64,000 nt of DNA from Nitrospina sp. (GTDB lineage: Bacteria; Nitrospinota; Nitrospinia; Nitrospinales; VA-1). This document shows positions 27,009 through 36,421 of this stretch, in pieces (position 1 is the first letter of the stretch; each line of letters starts with the position of its first letter). The notes beneath the pieces are model-generated. The model saw only the letters and a list, made by a program, of their open reading frames with translations. It was not told the DNA's origin and ran no database searches. The stretch is taken from positions 1 through 64,000 of the forward strand of contig JABHTG010000057.1 in NCBI GenBank assembly GCA_018697205.1, read 5' to 3'. Both the position numbers and the translations under genes were made by a program.

Positions 27009-28358
27009 ATGAATTCATTATTTGCTGGGTTTGCAGATCTGATGTGGGGGCCCTGGCTTCTTGTCCTTCTATTGGGAACTGGGCTTTGGCTTTCTATTTC
27101 TCTAAGTGGAATTCAAGTTAGAAAACTATTTTACGCATTTAGATTAACCTTCTCGAAGGAACGGGGAGGCGATGGAGATATTTCACACTTTGGATCTTTA
27201 ATGACCGCTTTAGCAGCTACAGTTGGAACTGGTAATATTGCAGGAGTTAGCACAGCGGTTGCACTAGGGGGACCAGGAGCAATTTTTTGGATGTGGATAA
27301 CTGGATTATTAGGAATGGCAACCAAATATTCTGAAGGTTTTTTAGCTGTTAAATTTAGACGTATTAATAAACATGGAGAAATCTCTGGTGGGCCAATGTA
27401 TTACCTTGAGTATGGATTAGGGCATAAGTGGCTTGGTACTTGCTTTGCTATATTCGGAGCTTCAGCCGCATTTGGTATTGGCAATATGATTCAAGCAAAT
27501 ACAATAGCTATTTCCCTATCCCAGACACTAGGGACTAATAATTTTTTGATTGGAATTGTTTTAGCATTACTTACTGGAATGGTGGTAATAGGAGGAATTA
27601 AAAGGATTGCTGACGTCGCAAGTTATTTTGTACCCCTCATGATTTTAGTTTATTTTATTGGAGCCACCATCGTAATACTTAGTAATTTATCCCATCTAAG
27701 CTCTGGAATAGTATTGATTTTTGAGCATGCTTTCTCTGGGACAGCTGCGACGGGTGGGTTTGCTGGAGCCACCCTAGCCCAAACCATACGCTTTGGTGTA
27801 GCTCGCGGTCTCTTTTCTAATGAATCAGGTATGGGAAGTGCTCCTATTGTTGCCGCTGCTGCAAAGACTAACCATCCAGGAAAACAGGCACTCGTTTCCA
27901 TGACAGGGACTTTTTTAGATACGCTGATCATTTGCTCTCTGACTGCATTAGCTTTAAGCTCATCGGGTGCTTGGGTTTCAGGAGAAACAGGAGTTGCTCT
28001 AACTATCCAGTCTTTTTCAACTGGCTTGCCTGGAAACTGGGGGAACATTATTATCACCTTAAGCGCTATCATTTTTGGTTTTTCTACCATTCTAGCTTGG
28101 GAGTATTATGGTGAAAAATGCTTTGAATATCTTTTTCAAGAAAAATGGGTTCATCTGTATAGGTATGCATGGGTGTTTTTTGTTTTTCTAGGTGCACTTT
28201 TCGAACTAGAGGTGGTTTGGAACTTTTCTGACGCAATGAATGTGCTGATGGCTATTCCAAACTTGATAGGTCTTTTGCTACTTGGGAAATTACTGTCTCA
28301 AGAAACTAAATCCTTTGAAGAAGGTATAAAAAATGGAACTATCAATAAGTTTAATTAA
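27009..28358 (+). CDS. Na+/alanine (glycine) symporter, AGCS family
   Basis: 449-residue transporter with about 11 TM helices that imports alanine or glycine with Na+ or H+. The AGCS signature is plain: LMTALAATVGTGNIAGVSTA, GGPGAIFWMWITG, then GGPMYYLEYG and ARGLFSNESGMGSAPIVAA. Length is typical. It has its own start 55 bp after tRNA-Cys and may be co-transcribed with the tRNAs. Confidence 0.95.
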   Translation: MNSLFAGFADLMWGPWLLVLLLGTGLWLSISLSGIQVRKLFYAFRLTFSKERGGDGDISHFGSLMTALAATVGTGNIAGVSTAVALGGPGAIFWMWITGLLGMATKYSEGFLAVKFRRINKHGEISGGPMYYLEYGLGHKWLGTCFAIFGASAAFGIGNMIQANTIAISLSQTLGTNNFLIGIVLALLTGMVVIGGIKRIADVASYFVPLMILVYFIGATIVILSNLSHLSSGIVLIFEHAFSGTAATGGFAGATLAQTIRFGVARGLFSNESGMGSAPIVAAAAKTNHPGKQALVSMTGTFLDTLIICSLTALALSSSGAWVSGETGVALTIQSFSTGLPGNWGNIIITLSAIIFGFSTILAWEYYGEKCFEYLFQEKWVHLYRYAWVFFVFLGALFELEVVWNFSDAMNVLMAIPNLIGLLLLGKLLSQETKSFEEGIKNGTINKFN

Positions 28359-28421
28359 TGTATTTATGCTTTTTTGTTTTGTATAACTGACGGGTATATA
28401 TACAGCACGACCTTCATAATA

Positions 28422-29375
28422 CTAATCAAATAAAGCATCTACGAAAGATTGTGGGTCAAAGGGCTGCAGGTCATCAACCTGTTCACCTACACCTATAAAC
28501 CGAACTGGTAGCTTGAGTTCTCGAGCAATACTAAACAACACACCACCTTTGGATGAACCATCTAACTTAGTCATCACAATTCCGTCAACACCCAGCGCTT
28601 CATTGAATAACCTTGCCTGAGACAAGCTGTTCTGCCCTATAGAAGCGTCAAGAACCAGAAGAATTTCATGAGGGGCTTCATAGATAACTTTTTTAACAAC
28701 ACGTTTAATTTTTTTCAATTCTTCCATTAGGTTTTTATTCGTTTGCAAACGCCCAGCTGTATCAACAAAAACTCTATCCATTTTTTTAACAACAGCAGAT
28801 TGGACGGCATCATATGCTACAGCTGAAGGATCAGTGCCGTTTTTTTGAAATATACAAGGAGCATCTATGCGTTGGGCCCAAACCTGCAATTGCTCAGTTG
28901 CCGCTGCACGAAAGGTATCGCCAGCCACTAAAATAACTTTCTCCCCTCTCCCTTTATACCTAGCAGCCAATTTACCGATAGTAGTTGTTTTCCCAGATCC
29001 ATTAACCCCAATCATCATAACAACGCTAGGGCCCTCTAATGGATATAGTCTTTCAACCTGAGCTTTTTCTAAAGTATTTAGAAGAATTTTTTTTAGGTGC
29101 TTTATAATTTCTTCTTTATTTAAAACTGATGATCCTTTCACCCCTTTTTTTAGCTCTTCCATAATCCAGGTTATGGTCGGCATACCCATATCAGCAGTTA
29201 AGAGGACCTCTTCGAGCTCCTGCCATAACTCAGGCCCTAACTCCGTGGAACCACTCACTACTCTAATTAAACCAGTTGAAAAGCTATCGCGAGTTTTTTT
29301 GAGCCCTAACTTAAGACGAAACAAAAACCTACTTTTATCACTTTTTTGAATTATATCTTTTTCATTAGCACTCAT
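28422..29375 (-). CDS. ftsY: Signal recognition particle receptor FtsY
   Basis: SRP receptor GTPase of 317 residues that docks ribosome-SRP complexes at the membrane. It has the N domain (about 20-100) and the NG GTPase motifs: GVNGSGKTTTIGKLA, DTFRAAATEQL, VDTAGRLQ, TKLDGSSKGG. The acidic A domain is very short, as in many non-enteric bacteria. Monocistronic, divergent from the radical SAM cassette. Confidence 0.97.
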   Translation of the reverse strand: MSANEKDIIQKSDKSRFLFRLKLGLKKTRDSFSTGLIRVVSGSTELGPELWQELEEVLLTADMGMPTITWIMEELKKGVKGSSVLNKEEIIKHLKKILLNTLEKAQVERLYPLEGPSVVMMIGVNGSGKTTTIGKLAARYKGRGEKVILVAGDTFRAAATEQLQVWAQRIDAPCIFQKNGTDPSAVAYDAVQSAVVKKMDRVFVDTAGRLQTNKNLMEELKKIKRVVKKVIYEAPHEILLVLDASIGQNSLSQARLFNEALGVDGIVMTKLDGSSKGGVLFSIARELKLPVRFIGVGEQVDDLQPFDPQSFVDALFD

Positions 29376-29591
29376 AATTTGTCATCCTGATGCTTTAAAA
29401 CTAGTAAACTTAGTGTACAACCTATTTAAAATAACTCGATATACTGGCAACCCCTTAAAATGATGTCAAGCCTAAATCATTTTTCCTTAATTCACATTTT
29501 TCTTAACATGCCAATCTTTCTCAAAGTTTCTATAGCAAACTACCATAAGCATAAACAAAATAAAGCTTTAGAATTCATATTCTTAAATAAG

Positions 29592-29620
29592 GCGGTTAAG
29601 TTTTATTTGATTTTAACCGC
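29592..29620. promoter_or_regulatory. Hairpin in the ftsY / radical SAM intergenic region
   Basis: GCGGTTAA (29592-29599) and TTAACCGC (29613-29620) are exact 8-bp inverted arms with a 13-nt loop, in the 425-bp gap between the divergent ftsY and radical SAM genes. It may end a leader transcript or bind a regulator; it has no T-run on the plus side. Confidence 0.3.
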
Positions 29621-29665
29621 TATGAGACATAGACTCTATAGGCCCAAGCGGAGACGGTTTTTTGC

Positions 29666-29751
29666 TTACTCCCTACCAGCACAAAGCTTGTGCGAGGCCC
29701 CTTTTAAAAGGAATACCCTGAGTTGCTATAGGGAGTAACTCCAAAAGAGTT
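29666..29751 (+). ncRNA. Structured leader RNA of unknown class
   Basis: A perfect 10-bp closing stem (TTACTCCCTA 29666-29675, TAGGGAGTAA 29729-29738) encloses two hairpins: GCACAA/TTGTGC with a 3-nt loop (29679-29693) and CCTT/AAGG around TTAA (29700-29711). A third hairpin, AACTC/GAGTT (29737-29751), follows. The ribosome site of the radical SAM gene is 40 nt downstream. This is a multi-branch fold, not a simple terminator. I can match it to no riboswitch I know (B12, SAM, TPP, c-di-GMP considered). A regulatory leader or an independent small RNA are both possible. Confidence 0.5.
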
Positions 29752-29800
29752 AGGAGAAACCCCAGCTCAAAAACATTAACTCATACAAAGCGAGGTTTTG

Positions 29801-31585
29801 ATGAAGGTTGCTATCTGTAATTCTGTTGGCATTGATGCCGACGGATATGCAATGATCCACTCCCCCAGTCGTTGGACCAACAGTACAAAAGATTTAAATA
29901 TTTTCACTTACTATCCATGGGAACTCGCTTATTGTTCATCGATACTCAAGCGTGATACTGATCACGAGATAAGATTTTATGATGGATGCTTAGATAAACT
30001 AAACCATGACGCTTTTGTTGAAAAAGTGTCTGATTTCAGTCCTGATTATTTGGTCATGGACTGCGCAACCCGAACTATCAATGCTGACAGCAGATTCGCA
30101 AAAGAACTAAAAAAAAGATTTGGGACAAAGTTTATTATCTGTGGGCCACATGCCACAACATTTCCTGAAGAGGTAAGTGAATATGCTGACTATGTTGTCC
30201 TCCGAGAATACGAACTAACTGTTCTTGAAATTCTTCAGGGTAAAAACCCAAGCGATATTCTCGGATTATACCCTAATGCTTTGCGCATGCCTTTGGACGT
30301 TAACAAGCTACCATTACCGGAAGACGACGACGTTTCTCGACTGGCTTATGGGATACCCGGCGAACCTTCTAGCGAATATTTGGAAATTCAAGCATATGCT
30401 TCACGCGGATGCCCTCTATCGTGCAGTTTCTGTGTATGTGGCAATATTTCTTATGCACATCCTAACTGGCGGTCAAGAGATCCACAAAATGTAGTCTATG
30501 AATTACAAACTCTTAGAGAAAAGTATCCACAACTGGAAGGTATTTTCTTTGATGAAGAAGTCCACAATGGTAGCAAAAAATATATGCTCGAACTAACAAA
30601 AGCTATCCGGCAAAATGGACTTGATGATTTAAAGTATGACGTTATGTGTGGCCAATGGCCAATGGATGAAGAAGTACTAGATGCGATGAAAAGTGCTGGA
30701 TATTACATGATAAGACTCGGAATTGAAACTGCTGGAGAAAAGGCCGCACAAGGAATGGATTTAATGAAGAAATTTAATGTCCCACGCCTTAAGCAACTAA
30801 TGGAACACGGTACAAATATTGGACTTAAATTTTATGGAACATTTACGTTTGGCGGTGAGGGCTCAACTGATGATTGCGATAAGAAAACTCTAGCATTAAT
30901 GAATGACCTACTTGATCGACAATTACTATGGCGATTTCAGCTTTCCATAAGCACTCCCCAACCAGGCACCCCCTTCTATAATCGTATGAAACAAAAAGGT
31001 TTTCTACGTAATGTTGATTGGAAACATTTTGACGGTGGCAATCATTGTGTTGTTGATAACCCGCAATACCCAGCCGAAATGGTTATGAAAAATTTTCGAG
31101 AAGCTGAAAAGTTATATGAAAAAGGATTTAATAACCGCTATACATCTACAGCAAAAGATAATTTCAAGTCCATTGAAATCAACTCTACAAGAGAAATTCT
31201 TTTGTTTCGTACCGCGCGGATGAAGCAAGTAAATGATATTCTAGGGTCTCTTCATGATCAATATCAAGATAGCCGCATATCAGTGTTAGGGCAAAATGCC
31301 GTAACCAATGAACTTAAATCTAATAATTTTATAGACGATATTTTTCTATATGGTGATGGACACTTTAATAGTGAGTTGTTTCCACAGCCACTATTGAAAG
31401 ATTTATCTGCTCGAAAATATTCCTTAGGAGTCATTCCTTATCATAATATGTCTGGCAATGGATACGCTGATGTAAAAGCTATCGCCAAACGAATTGGAAT
31501 CAAAAAAATGGTTGCAGTTAATATAGAAGGAACAGTATTTGATTTAGAAAACCCGGGTGATCAGGGACGATCTCACCTTCGGTAA
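29801..31585 (+). CDS. B12-binding-type radical SAM protein with Rossmann-like tail
   Basis: 594 residues. Residues about 1-160 form a cobalamin-binding-like domain, 190-430 a radical SAM barrel with the cluster motif RGCPLSCSFCVCG, and about 460-590 a Rossmann-like domain (ILLFRTARMKQVNDI, then RISVLGQNA) resembling the N-terminal half of family-9 glycosyltransferases. Chemistry cannot be assigned; relatives do methylations and rearrangements. ATG 29801 follows GAGG by 5 bp. It is a close paralogue of the gene at 32315, and the gene between carries the same C-terminal domain alone. A strong terminator lies 5 bp after its stop. Confidence 0.85.
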   Translation: MKVAICNSVGIDADGYAMIHSPSRWTNSTKDLNIFTYYPWELAYCSSILKRDTDHEIRFYDGCLDKLNHDAFVEKVSDFSPDYLVMDCATRTINADSRFAKELKKRFGTKFIICGPHATTFPEEVSEYADYVVLREYELTVLEILQGKNPSDILGLYPNALRMPLDVNKLPLPEDDDVSRLAYGIPGEPSSEYLEIQAYASRGCPLSCSFCVCGNISYAHPNWRSRDPQNVVYELQTLREKYPQLEGIFFDEEVHNGSKKYMLELTKAIRQNGLDDLKYDVMCGQWPMDEEVLDAMKSAGYYMIRLGIETAGEKAAQGMDLMKKFNVPRLKQLMEHGTNIGLKFYGTFTFGGEGSTDDCDKKTLALMNDLLDRQLLWRFQLSISTPQPGTPFYNRMKQKGFLRNVDWKHFDGGNHCVVDNPQYPAEMVMKNFREAEKLYEKGFNNRYTSTAKDNFKSIEINSTREILLFRTARMKQVNDILGSLHDQYQDSRISVLGQNAVTNELKSNNFIDDIFLYGDGHFNSELFPQPLLKDLSARKYSLGVIPYHNMSGNGYADVKAIAKRIGIKKMVAVNIEGTVFDLENPGDQGRSHLR

Positions 31586-31589
31586 CGAA

Positions 31590-31628
31590 CGAAGCGGAGT
31601 TAAAGCTCCGCTTCGGGGTATTTTTTTT
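31590..31628 (+). terminator. Intrinsic terminator inside the radical SAM cassette
   Basis: Perfect 10-bp GC-rich stem (31590-31599 with 31606-31615), loop TTAAAG, then GGGGTA and eight T. It should stop or reduce transcription between the first radical SAM gene and the next gene, so they may be expressed at different levels. Confidence 0.85.
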
Positions 31629-31655
31629 CAATAAATTAAAATTAAGCTATAACTC

Positions 31656-32261
31656 GTGAACGATAAAATCACACATCACAATATTCTCATAATCAGATCT
31701 GCTGCCAACACGCTAAACTCAACTATAAAATCTTTAAAAAACGAATTCCCAAACTCAAAAATAACCATCTTTTCTCCTGAGTCAACTCGAGAAAGTCTTA
31801 AAAATTATCCAGATATAGATGCTATAATCTCTGCCGGTCCCGTAAACCGAATGAGTATATTTAGTGTTAAAAAAAGCACCCTTCAAAAAATGCGTTGTGA
31901 CCAATTTGACCTTGCAGTAGCTCTCTACAATATTGATCATGGGATAGGGTATTCAAATATTGATTTTTTGGCTTGGATTTCCGGTGCAAAGACTATTCGC
32001 GGATACAATGTGCGAGGAACATTTGTTGAACTTAGTGGTTTCGGAATACTTAAAAAGTACATTCTCGAAAAAACCTCTTTCACCTGGGTTATTATAAATG
32101 CATTTACTACTATTACTTTATTTGCATTTATCACATTAGGTCTTTTATTGGAATGGTGTATCCGTAAAGTATTTACAATTTTTACCAACAAAAAGATGCG
32201 TACACTAAAACAGGAAACGATAACCGCTTCCGCAGAACATAGAACTTTCAAACATTCATAG
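31656..32261 (+). CDS. GT9-like Rossmann domain protein with C-terminal TM anchor
   Basis: 201 residues, GTG start with no clear RBS. The first 140 residues (NILIIRSAANTLNSTIKSL, KITIFSPEST, DQFDLAVALYNID) look like the N-terminal domain of family-9 glycosyltransferases and match in layout the C-terminal domains of the two radical SAM proteins on either side. The nucleotide-sugar-binding half of a GT9 enzyme is missing; instead there is one TM helix (INAFTTITLFAFITLGLLL) and a basic tail. I infer a membrane-tethered partner rather than a working glycosyltransferase. Confidence 0.65.
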   Translation: MNDKITHHNILIIRSAANTLNSTIKSLKNEFPNSKITIFSPESTRESLKNYPDIDAIISAGPVNRMSIFSVKKSTLQKMRCDQFDLAVALYNIDHGIGYSNIDFLAWISGAKTIRGYNVRGTFVELSGFGILKKYILEKTSFTWVIINAFTTITLFAFITLGLLLEWCIRKVFTIFTNKKMRTLKQETITASAEHRTFKHS

Positions 32262-32314
32262 CATTACTACTAAGGTTCATAAAAAATTTAGCTCCACCAA
32301 GAGGAAGCCTGAAA

Positions 32315-34090
32315 ATGAAAATTGTCATTGCTAATTCCGTCGGTGTAGACTCCAGTGGTTTTCACATGGTGCACGTTCCCTCGCGGTGGTCCCTTGGCGT
32401 AAAAAATTTTACTAATTGTGGCTACTACCCTTGGGAGTTAGCTTATACATCTTCGTTATTAAAACGTGATACTGATTATGATATTAAGTTTCTTGATGGA
32501 GTTTTAAACGCTTGGGATTTTGATAGCTACCTAAAACGGCTACGGGAAGAAAAGCCTGATTGGTTAATAATGGAAAGTTCAACTCGAACAATCAGTGAAG
32601 ATCTACGGCTAGCAAAAACTGCTAAAAATGAATTCAAAACAAAAATAATCATGACTGGCCAACACCCCATGGCCCACCCTGAAGAAGTTCTAAAGGTGGC
32701 CGATTTTATTTGTGTTGGTGAATATGAATTTGCAGTACTTGATCTTATCCTCGGCAAAGACCCAAAAACTATTCCTGGAGTATACCCCAATCCAAGAGGA
32801 GAACTCGTCAACATTAACCTTCTACCATTTCCAGAAGACGATGATATTCGAAGAATCGATTACCACGAACCGAACTGTCGTTATAAGCAAATACAGATGT
32901 ATGGCTCACGGGGATGCCCTAGGCGTTGTAATTTCTGTGCAGCAGCGACATTGTACTACGATCAATTGAACTGGCGACCGCGGAAGGTTATTAGCATTAT
33001 CGAAGAACTCAAAGTATTAAAAAAAAAGTACCCAGAAATGGAAGGCATTTTTTTTGATGAAGAAACTCATAATATTAACAAAAAATTTAATATTGAACTA
33101 GCACAAGAGATTAAAAAAGCTGGGCTAAACAACTTAAAGTATGAAGCGATGTGTGAATATGTTTCGCTTGACGAAGAAGCTCTTATCGAGATGAAATCTG
33201 CTGGATATTATAAAATTCGTTTCGGTATTGAAACGGGAAGCAATCAAGTCGCAGAACAAATGACTCTTGGAAAAAAACATGACCTTAAAAAGCTTCGATC
33301 CATCCTAAAGTTTGGACAAGGCATTGGTATGAGGTTTTATGCAACTATAAGTGTTGGAGGACTTGGGTCTTCTCCAGAAGAAGACCAAAAAACAGTTGAT
33401 CTTGTATACGAATTAGCAAGTAAAAATTTAATTCATGAAATTCAAGTATCAATTAACACCCCCCAACCGGGAACAGATTTTTATAACAGTTGCATTGAAA
33501 AAGGTTTATTAAATACCCGAACAACCAATGAAAGTTTTGACGGCAATGGTCATGTAGTTGTTGAATATCCCAATTATAGTGCAAAACAAATTCAAGAAAA
33601 ACAACGTGAAGCTTTATCTGCTTTTGATCTTGGAAAAGCAAAGACTAATAAATCTTCATTTATGGCTAATGCAAAAAAATCACTTAACTTAATCTACAAA
33701 AATTCAAATGTTCTTGTGTTAAGAAGTGCAAGGCTATGGATGATACAAAGTATTATTGAAGCGATGAATAAATACAGGGGTATTCCTGTGGATTTACTGG
33801 GACAGAACACTGTGATTGAAGAATTCAAATCTAACACGGGAGTTAAGAATGCTTATAGCTATGGCGATGGTTTTTTCTCTCCCGAAACTATTAACTCCTA
33901 TCTTATCAGCCAACTCAACAACAAAGCATACGATTTTATTCTTCTACCCATGGCCAACAATCATTTAGAAGGTTATCAAAACGTTACAGAAGTTGCTCGA
34001 TTAATTGAACCTAAATTTATTTTAGGAGTCTACCCAGAGGGAAACACGCAGATAATTGAACAGAGGAAAAGTACAAATGTTTTAATGTAA
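32315..34090 (+). CDS. B12-binding-type radical SAM protein, paralogue 2
   Basis: 591 residues, same three-part design as the gene at 29801: N-terminal cobalamin-binding-like domain starting KIVIANSVGVDSSGFHMVHV, radical SAM motif RGCPRRCNFCAAA (about 200), and a C-terminal Rossmann-like domain (NVLVLRSARLWMIQSI, VDLLGQNTVI). RBS AAGAGGAAG precedes the ATG. The pair clearly arose by duplication, and both kept the intact CxxxCxxC triad, so both are probably active on related substrates. Confidence 0.85.
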   Translation: MKIVIANSVGVDSSGFHMVHVPSRWSLGVKNFTNCGYYPWELAYTSSLLKRDTDYDIKFLDGVLNAWDFDSYLKRLREEKPDWLIMESSTRTISEDLRLAKTAKNEFKTKIIMTGQHPMAHPEEVLKVADFICVGEYEFAVLDLILGKDPKTIPGVYPNPRGELVNINLLPFPEDDDIRRIDYHEPNCRYKQIQMYGSRGCPRRCNFCAAATLYYDQLNWRPRKVISIIEELKVLKKKYPEMEGIFFDEETHNINKKFNIELAQEIKKAGLNNLKYEAMCEYVSLDEEALIEMKSAGYYKIRFGIETGSNQVAEQMTLGKKHDLKKLRSILKFGQGIGMRFYATISVGGLGSSPEEDQKTVDLVYELASKNLIHEIQVSINTPQPGTDFYNSCIEKGLLNTRTTNESFDGNGHVVVEYPNYSAKQIQEKQREALSAFDLGKAKTNKSSFMANAKKSLNLIYKNSNVLVLRSARLWMIQSIIEAMNKYRGIPVDLLGQNTVIEEFKSNTGVKNAYSYGDGFFSPETINSYLISQLNNKAYDFILLPMANNHLEGYQNVTEVARLIEPKFILGVYPEGNTQIIEQRKSTNVLM

Positions 34091-34115
34091 ACTTTATCGA
34101 TTAGATTTAAAAAAA

Positions 34116-35312
34116 TTATTCAGCCTGATCATTTTTTTTTAAAGAGGCGGTAGGTTTTGGATTGTCAGGCTTAGGATTAACAATATTTCTTTTTAAAAGA
34201 ATATTTACTAAGTTCTTATCTCTGCATGTAATAGCCAGATCGAGCAACCCATCATGATCAAAATCACCCACAACGATTCCCTGTGGATGTTCATCCACAA
34301 CATGAGCAATGGGAGGCCACATAAAGGTTCCGTCGCCTCTCCCAAGGGAAACAGTTATTAAATCATCTGTTGAATTGGATACCGCCAAATCAGACTTACC
34401 ATCCCCTGTAAAATCAGCAACCGCTACAAACTTTGGGAATGAACCGGAAGCAAAATCCTTGAGAGTAGTAAACGACTTATCCCCATTGTTTCGAATTAAA
34501 GTCATCGAGTGGAGAACATTACTTGATGTAACCAGGTCATTATAACCATCATTATCGACATCTATATTAGCAATTGTCAGAGGCTGCCCACCTCCTTTAA
34601 TAATTTTTGAGGAGTGAAAAGTACCGTCACCTATACCCCACAAAATCTGCAATCCCGTTCTACCAGACCCGGCTAATGCTACAGCAATATCTAAAACCTT
34701 ATTCTTATCGTAGTCACCTGTAACAATAGCTGTTGGCTGTCCCTTAACTTCTATTGGTACCGGATTCCTAAAACGCCCATTACCCTTTCCCAAAAGAATC
34801 ATTACCTTATGGTAACGCATGGTAACGGCAAGATCATTAATTCCATCTCTATTGAAGTCTCCTGATACCATATTAATGGGAATCTTACCTGGCCTTAAAG
34901 TTATTCTTGTCTTCTTGAAGTTTCCAAATCGTGAATTAAAAAAAATATTAATCGTTTGGTCGCGGTAGTTCAATACTGCAAGATCCAAGTACCCATTATT
35001 ATTAAAATCTGCTGCGACAACACAAATTGGATCTGCTCCGGTTCTTATAATTATTTGATCTTTAAATGTCCCATCTCCCTTACCTTTAAAGTAAGATAAA
35101 GTATTATCACCACTATTAGTAACTACTAAGTCTTTCTCTCCATCCCTATTCAAGTCCCCAGTAATCATAAAAGAGGGTTCTGCACCTGTTTCTATAGAAA
35201 AATTAGTAGTAAATAAGCGAGGCATTTTTTTTCGAATCTTACCGGGATTTGGACAACCTGCAACGGACCAAGTTAAAATAACAACAAAGAAGGATGTAGT
35301 AATTTTTTTCAC
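34116..35312 (-). CDS. FG-GAP/VCBS beta-propeller lipoprotein
   Basis: 398-residue surface lipoprotein: signal peptide with lipobox SVAGC (Cys about 20), then about seven FG-GAP blades, each with a Ca-binding loop such as DLNRDGEKDL, DFNNNGYLDL, DFNRDGINDL, DVDNDGYNDL, DFTGDGKSDL and DFDHDGLLDL. Integrin-alpha-like propellers mediate binding at the cell surface. Short Lys/Pro-rich tail. It converges with the second radical SAM gene and is monocistronic. Confidence 0.9.
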   Translation of the reverse strand: MKKITTSFFVVILTWSVAGCPNPGKIRKKMPRLFTTNFSIETGAEPSFMITGDLNRDGEKDLVVTNSGDNTLSYFKGKGDGTFKDQIIIRTGADPICVVAADFNNNGYLDLAVLNYRDQTINIFFNSRFGNFKKTRITLRPGKIPINMVSGDFNRDGINDLAVTMRYHKVMILLGKGNGRFRNPVPIEVKGQPTAIVTGDYDKNKVLDIAVALAGSGRTGLQILWGIGDGTFHSSKIIKGGGQPLTIANIDVDNDGYNDLVTSSNVLHSMTLIRNNGDKSFTTLKDFASGSFPKFVAVADFTGDGKSDLAVSNSTDDLITVSLGRGDGTFMWPPIAHVVDEHPQGIVVGDFDHDGLLDLAITCRDKNLVNILLKRNIVNPKPDNPKPTASLKKNDQAE

Positions 35313-35499
35313 TTTAATATTATTTGGAGAGTTCGCTCATTATAAGGTCGAGTAGATTATTAAGATTAGCATAGCTATTAAATTGGAACAAACTAAAGAG
35401 AAAATCCAAAATTTTTCGAATATCTTAAGCTATTTGGAAGACATGAGTATAAGAAAACCTTATTAAAGGGATTATTCGTAGTAAAAGCAATATTAAATA

Positions 35500-36330
35500 C
35501 TAAGATTTATCGTAAAAGAAGGGATTATGGAGCTTTTCCTCACCTACAGTGGTGGAGGGGCCATGTCCTGGATACAATCGTGTGCTTTTGGGAAGTGTCA
35601 ACAAATTTTGAGAAACAGAATTAAACAAATCCTTCCAAGAAGAGTTAGCACGCCCCATTGAGCCAGAAAAAATAGAATCACCTGAGAAAACTGATTGGTC
35701 TACCTTGAAAGAAATTCCTCCCAAAGTATGGCCGCGAGTTGGAATAGTCTCTATTTTCAAGTTACCTAAAATAATTGAATCGCCCTCTTCTATTAAACGC
35801 ATGTTACGACTACCAAATGGCCTTGGCTCCAATTTATCAACCCATGTGGGGCACCCAAACTCCCTATCCAATTTACTCAACCCTCCTGCATGGTCCGGAT
35901 GAGTATGAGTCAACAATATCATCTCAGGCTCAACACCTAGTTCACGAGTTTTTTTTATTATTTCTCCAGGGTTAGCCCCTGTGTCTATGATAGCTGTTGA
36001 GCGAGATTCCCGACAAATTAACAGGTAGCACTTTACTGGATAATTTCCCATAAACACATTGAGGCAAATAACATCAAAGTTGCCAGAGACAGGGATTTCC
36101 TTTTTTGGAGACCACTCAGCAGCAGCAATCGCAGCGAGGGAAGGCCCATGTAAATTAAGAGCATCGGCTATTTTAAAAATGACCTTTTTCTGCGGAGTCC
36201 ACTCATAGTTTTCAATCCTTACAATTTCTTGCAAAGTCATTCCTGTTGATTCTGCAAGATCGGCCTGACTCCAACTTTTACCATCTCGACCCTTTTCCAA
36301 GATATCACCTAACTCATCCTCTAATTCCAT
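35500..36330 (-). CDS. XRE-type HTH fused to metallo-beta-lactamase-fold hydrolase
   Basis: 276 residues. Residues about 1-70 are a Cro/CI helix-turn-helix (WSQADLAESTGMTLQEIVRI). Residues about 85-270 are a metallo-beta-lactamase fold with THTHPDHAGG, the later ligands GHTLGG, SGDSIFSG and YPGHGPST, as in glyoxalase-II-like hydrolases. Such HTH-MBL proteins are known but uncommon and little studied: either a DNA-bound regulator sensing a thioester or metal, or an enzyme with a dead HTH. All metal ligands look intact. Confidence 0.82.
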   Translation of the reverse strand: MELEDELGDILEKGRDGKSWSQADLAESTGMTLQEIVRIENYEWTPQKKVIFKIADALNLHGPSLAAIAAAEWSPKKEIPVSGNFDVICLNVFMGNYPVKCYLLICRESRSTAIIDTGANPGEIIKKTRELGVEPEMILLTHTHPDHAGGLSKLDREFGCPTWVDKLEPRPFGSRNMRLIEEGDSIILGNLKIETIPTRGHTLGGISFKVDQSVFSGDSIFSGSMGRANSSWKDLFNSVSQNLLTLPKSTRLYPGHGPSTTVGEEKLHNPFFYDKS

Positions 36331-36421
36331 ATCACTTCTCTCTAGTAAGTTTTGCTAATAAAAATTGTCTGGTAATCAGATTGGAATTTGTAAAAAGTTT
36401 TCTTTAGGACTAAAAAAACAA

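Noticed and set aside
29460-29738. 96-codon plus-strand frame before the radical SAM gene
   Set aside because: It runs through the structured RNA, has no RBS, and its residues look random (Lys/Phe-rich with an Arg-rich end).
29666-29751. TPP or cobalamin riboswitch
   Set aside because: Isolated ACCCTGA and TAGGGA strings recall TPP riboswitches, but the conserved CTGAGA and GAACCTGAT blocks and all B12-box sequences are absent.
29376-29797. SRP RNA gene beside ftsY
   Set aside because: No GGAA-tetraloop or conserved SRP core found in the gap; the fold is different.
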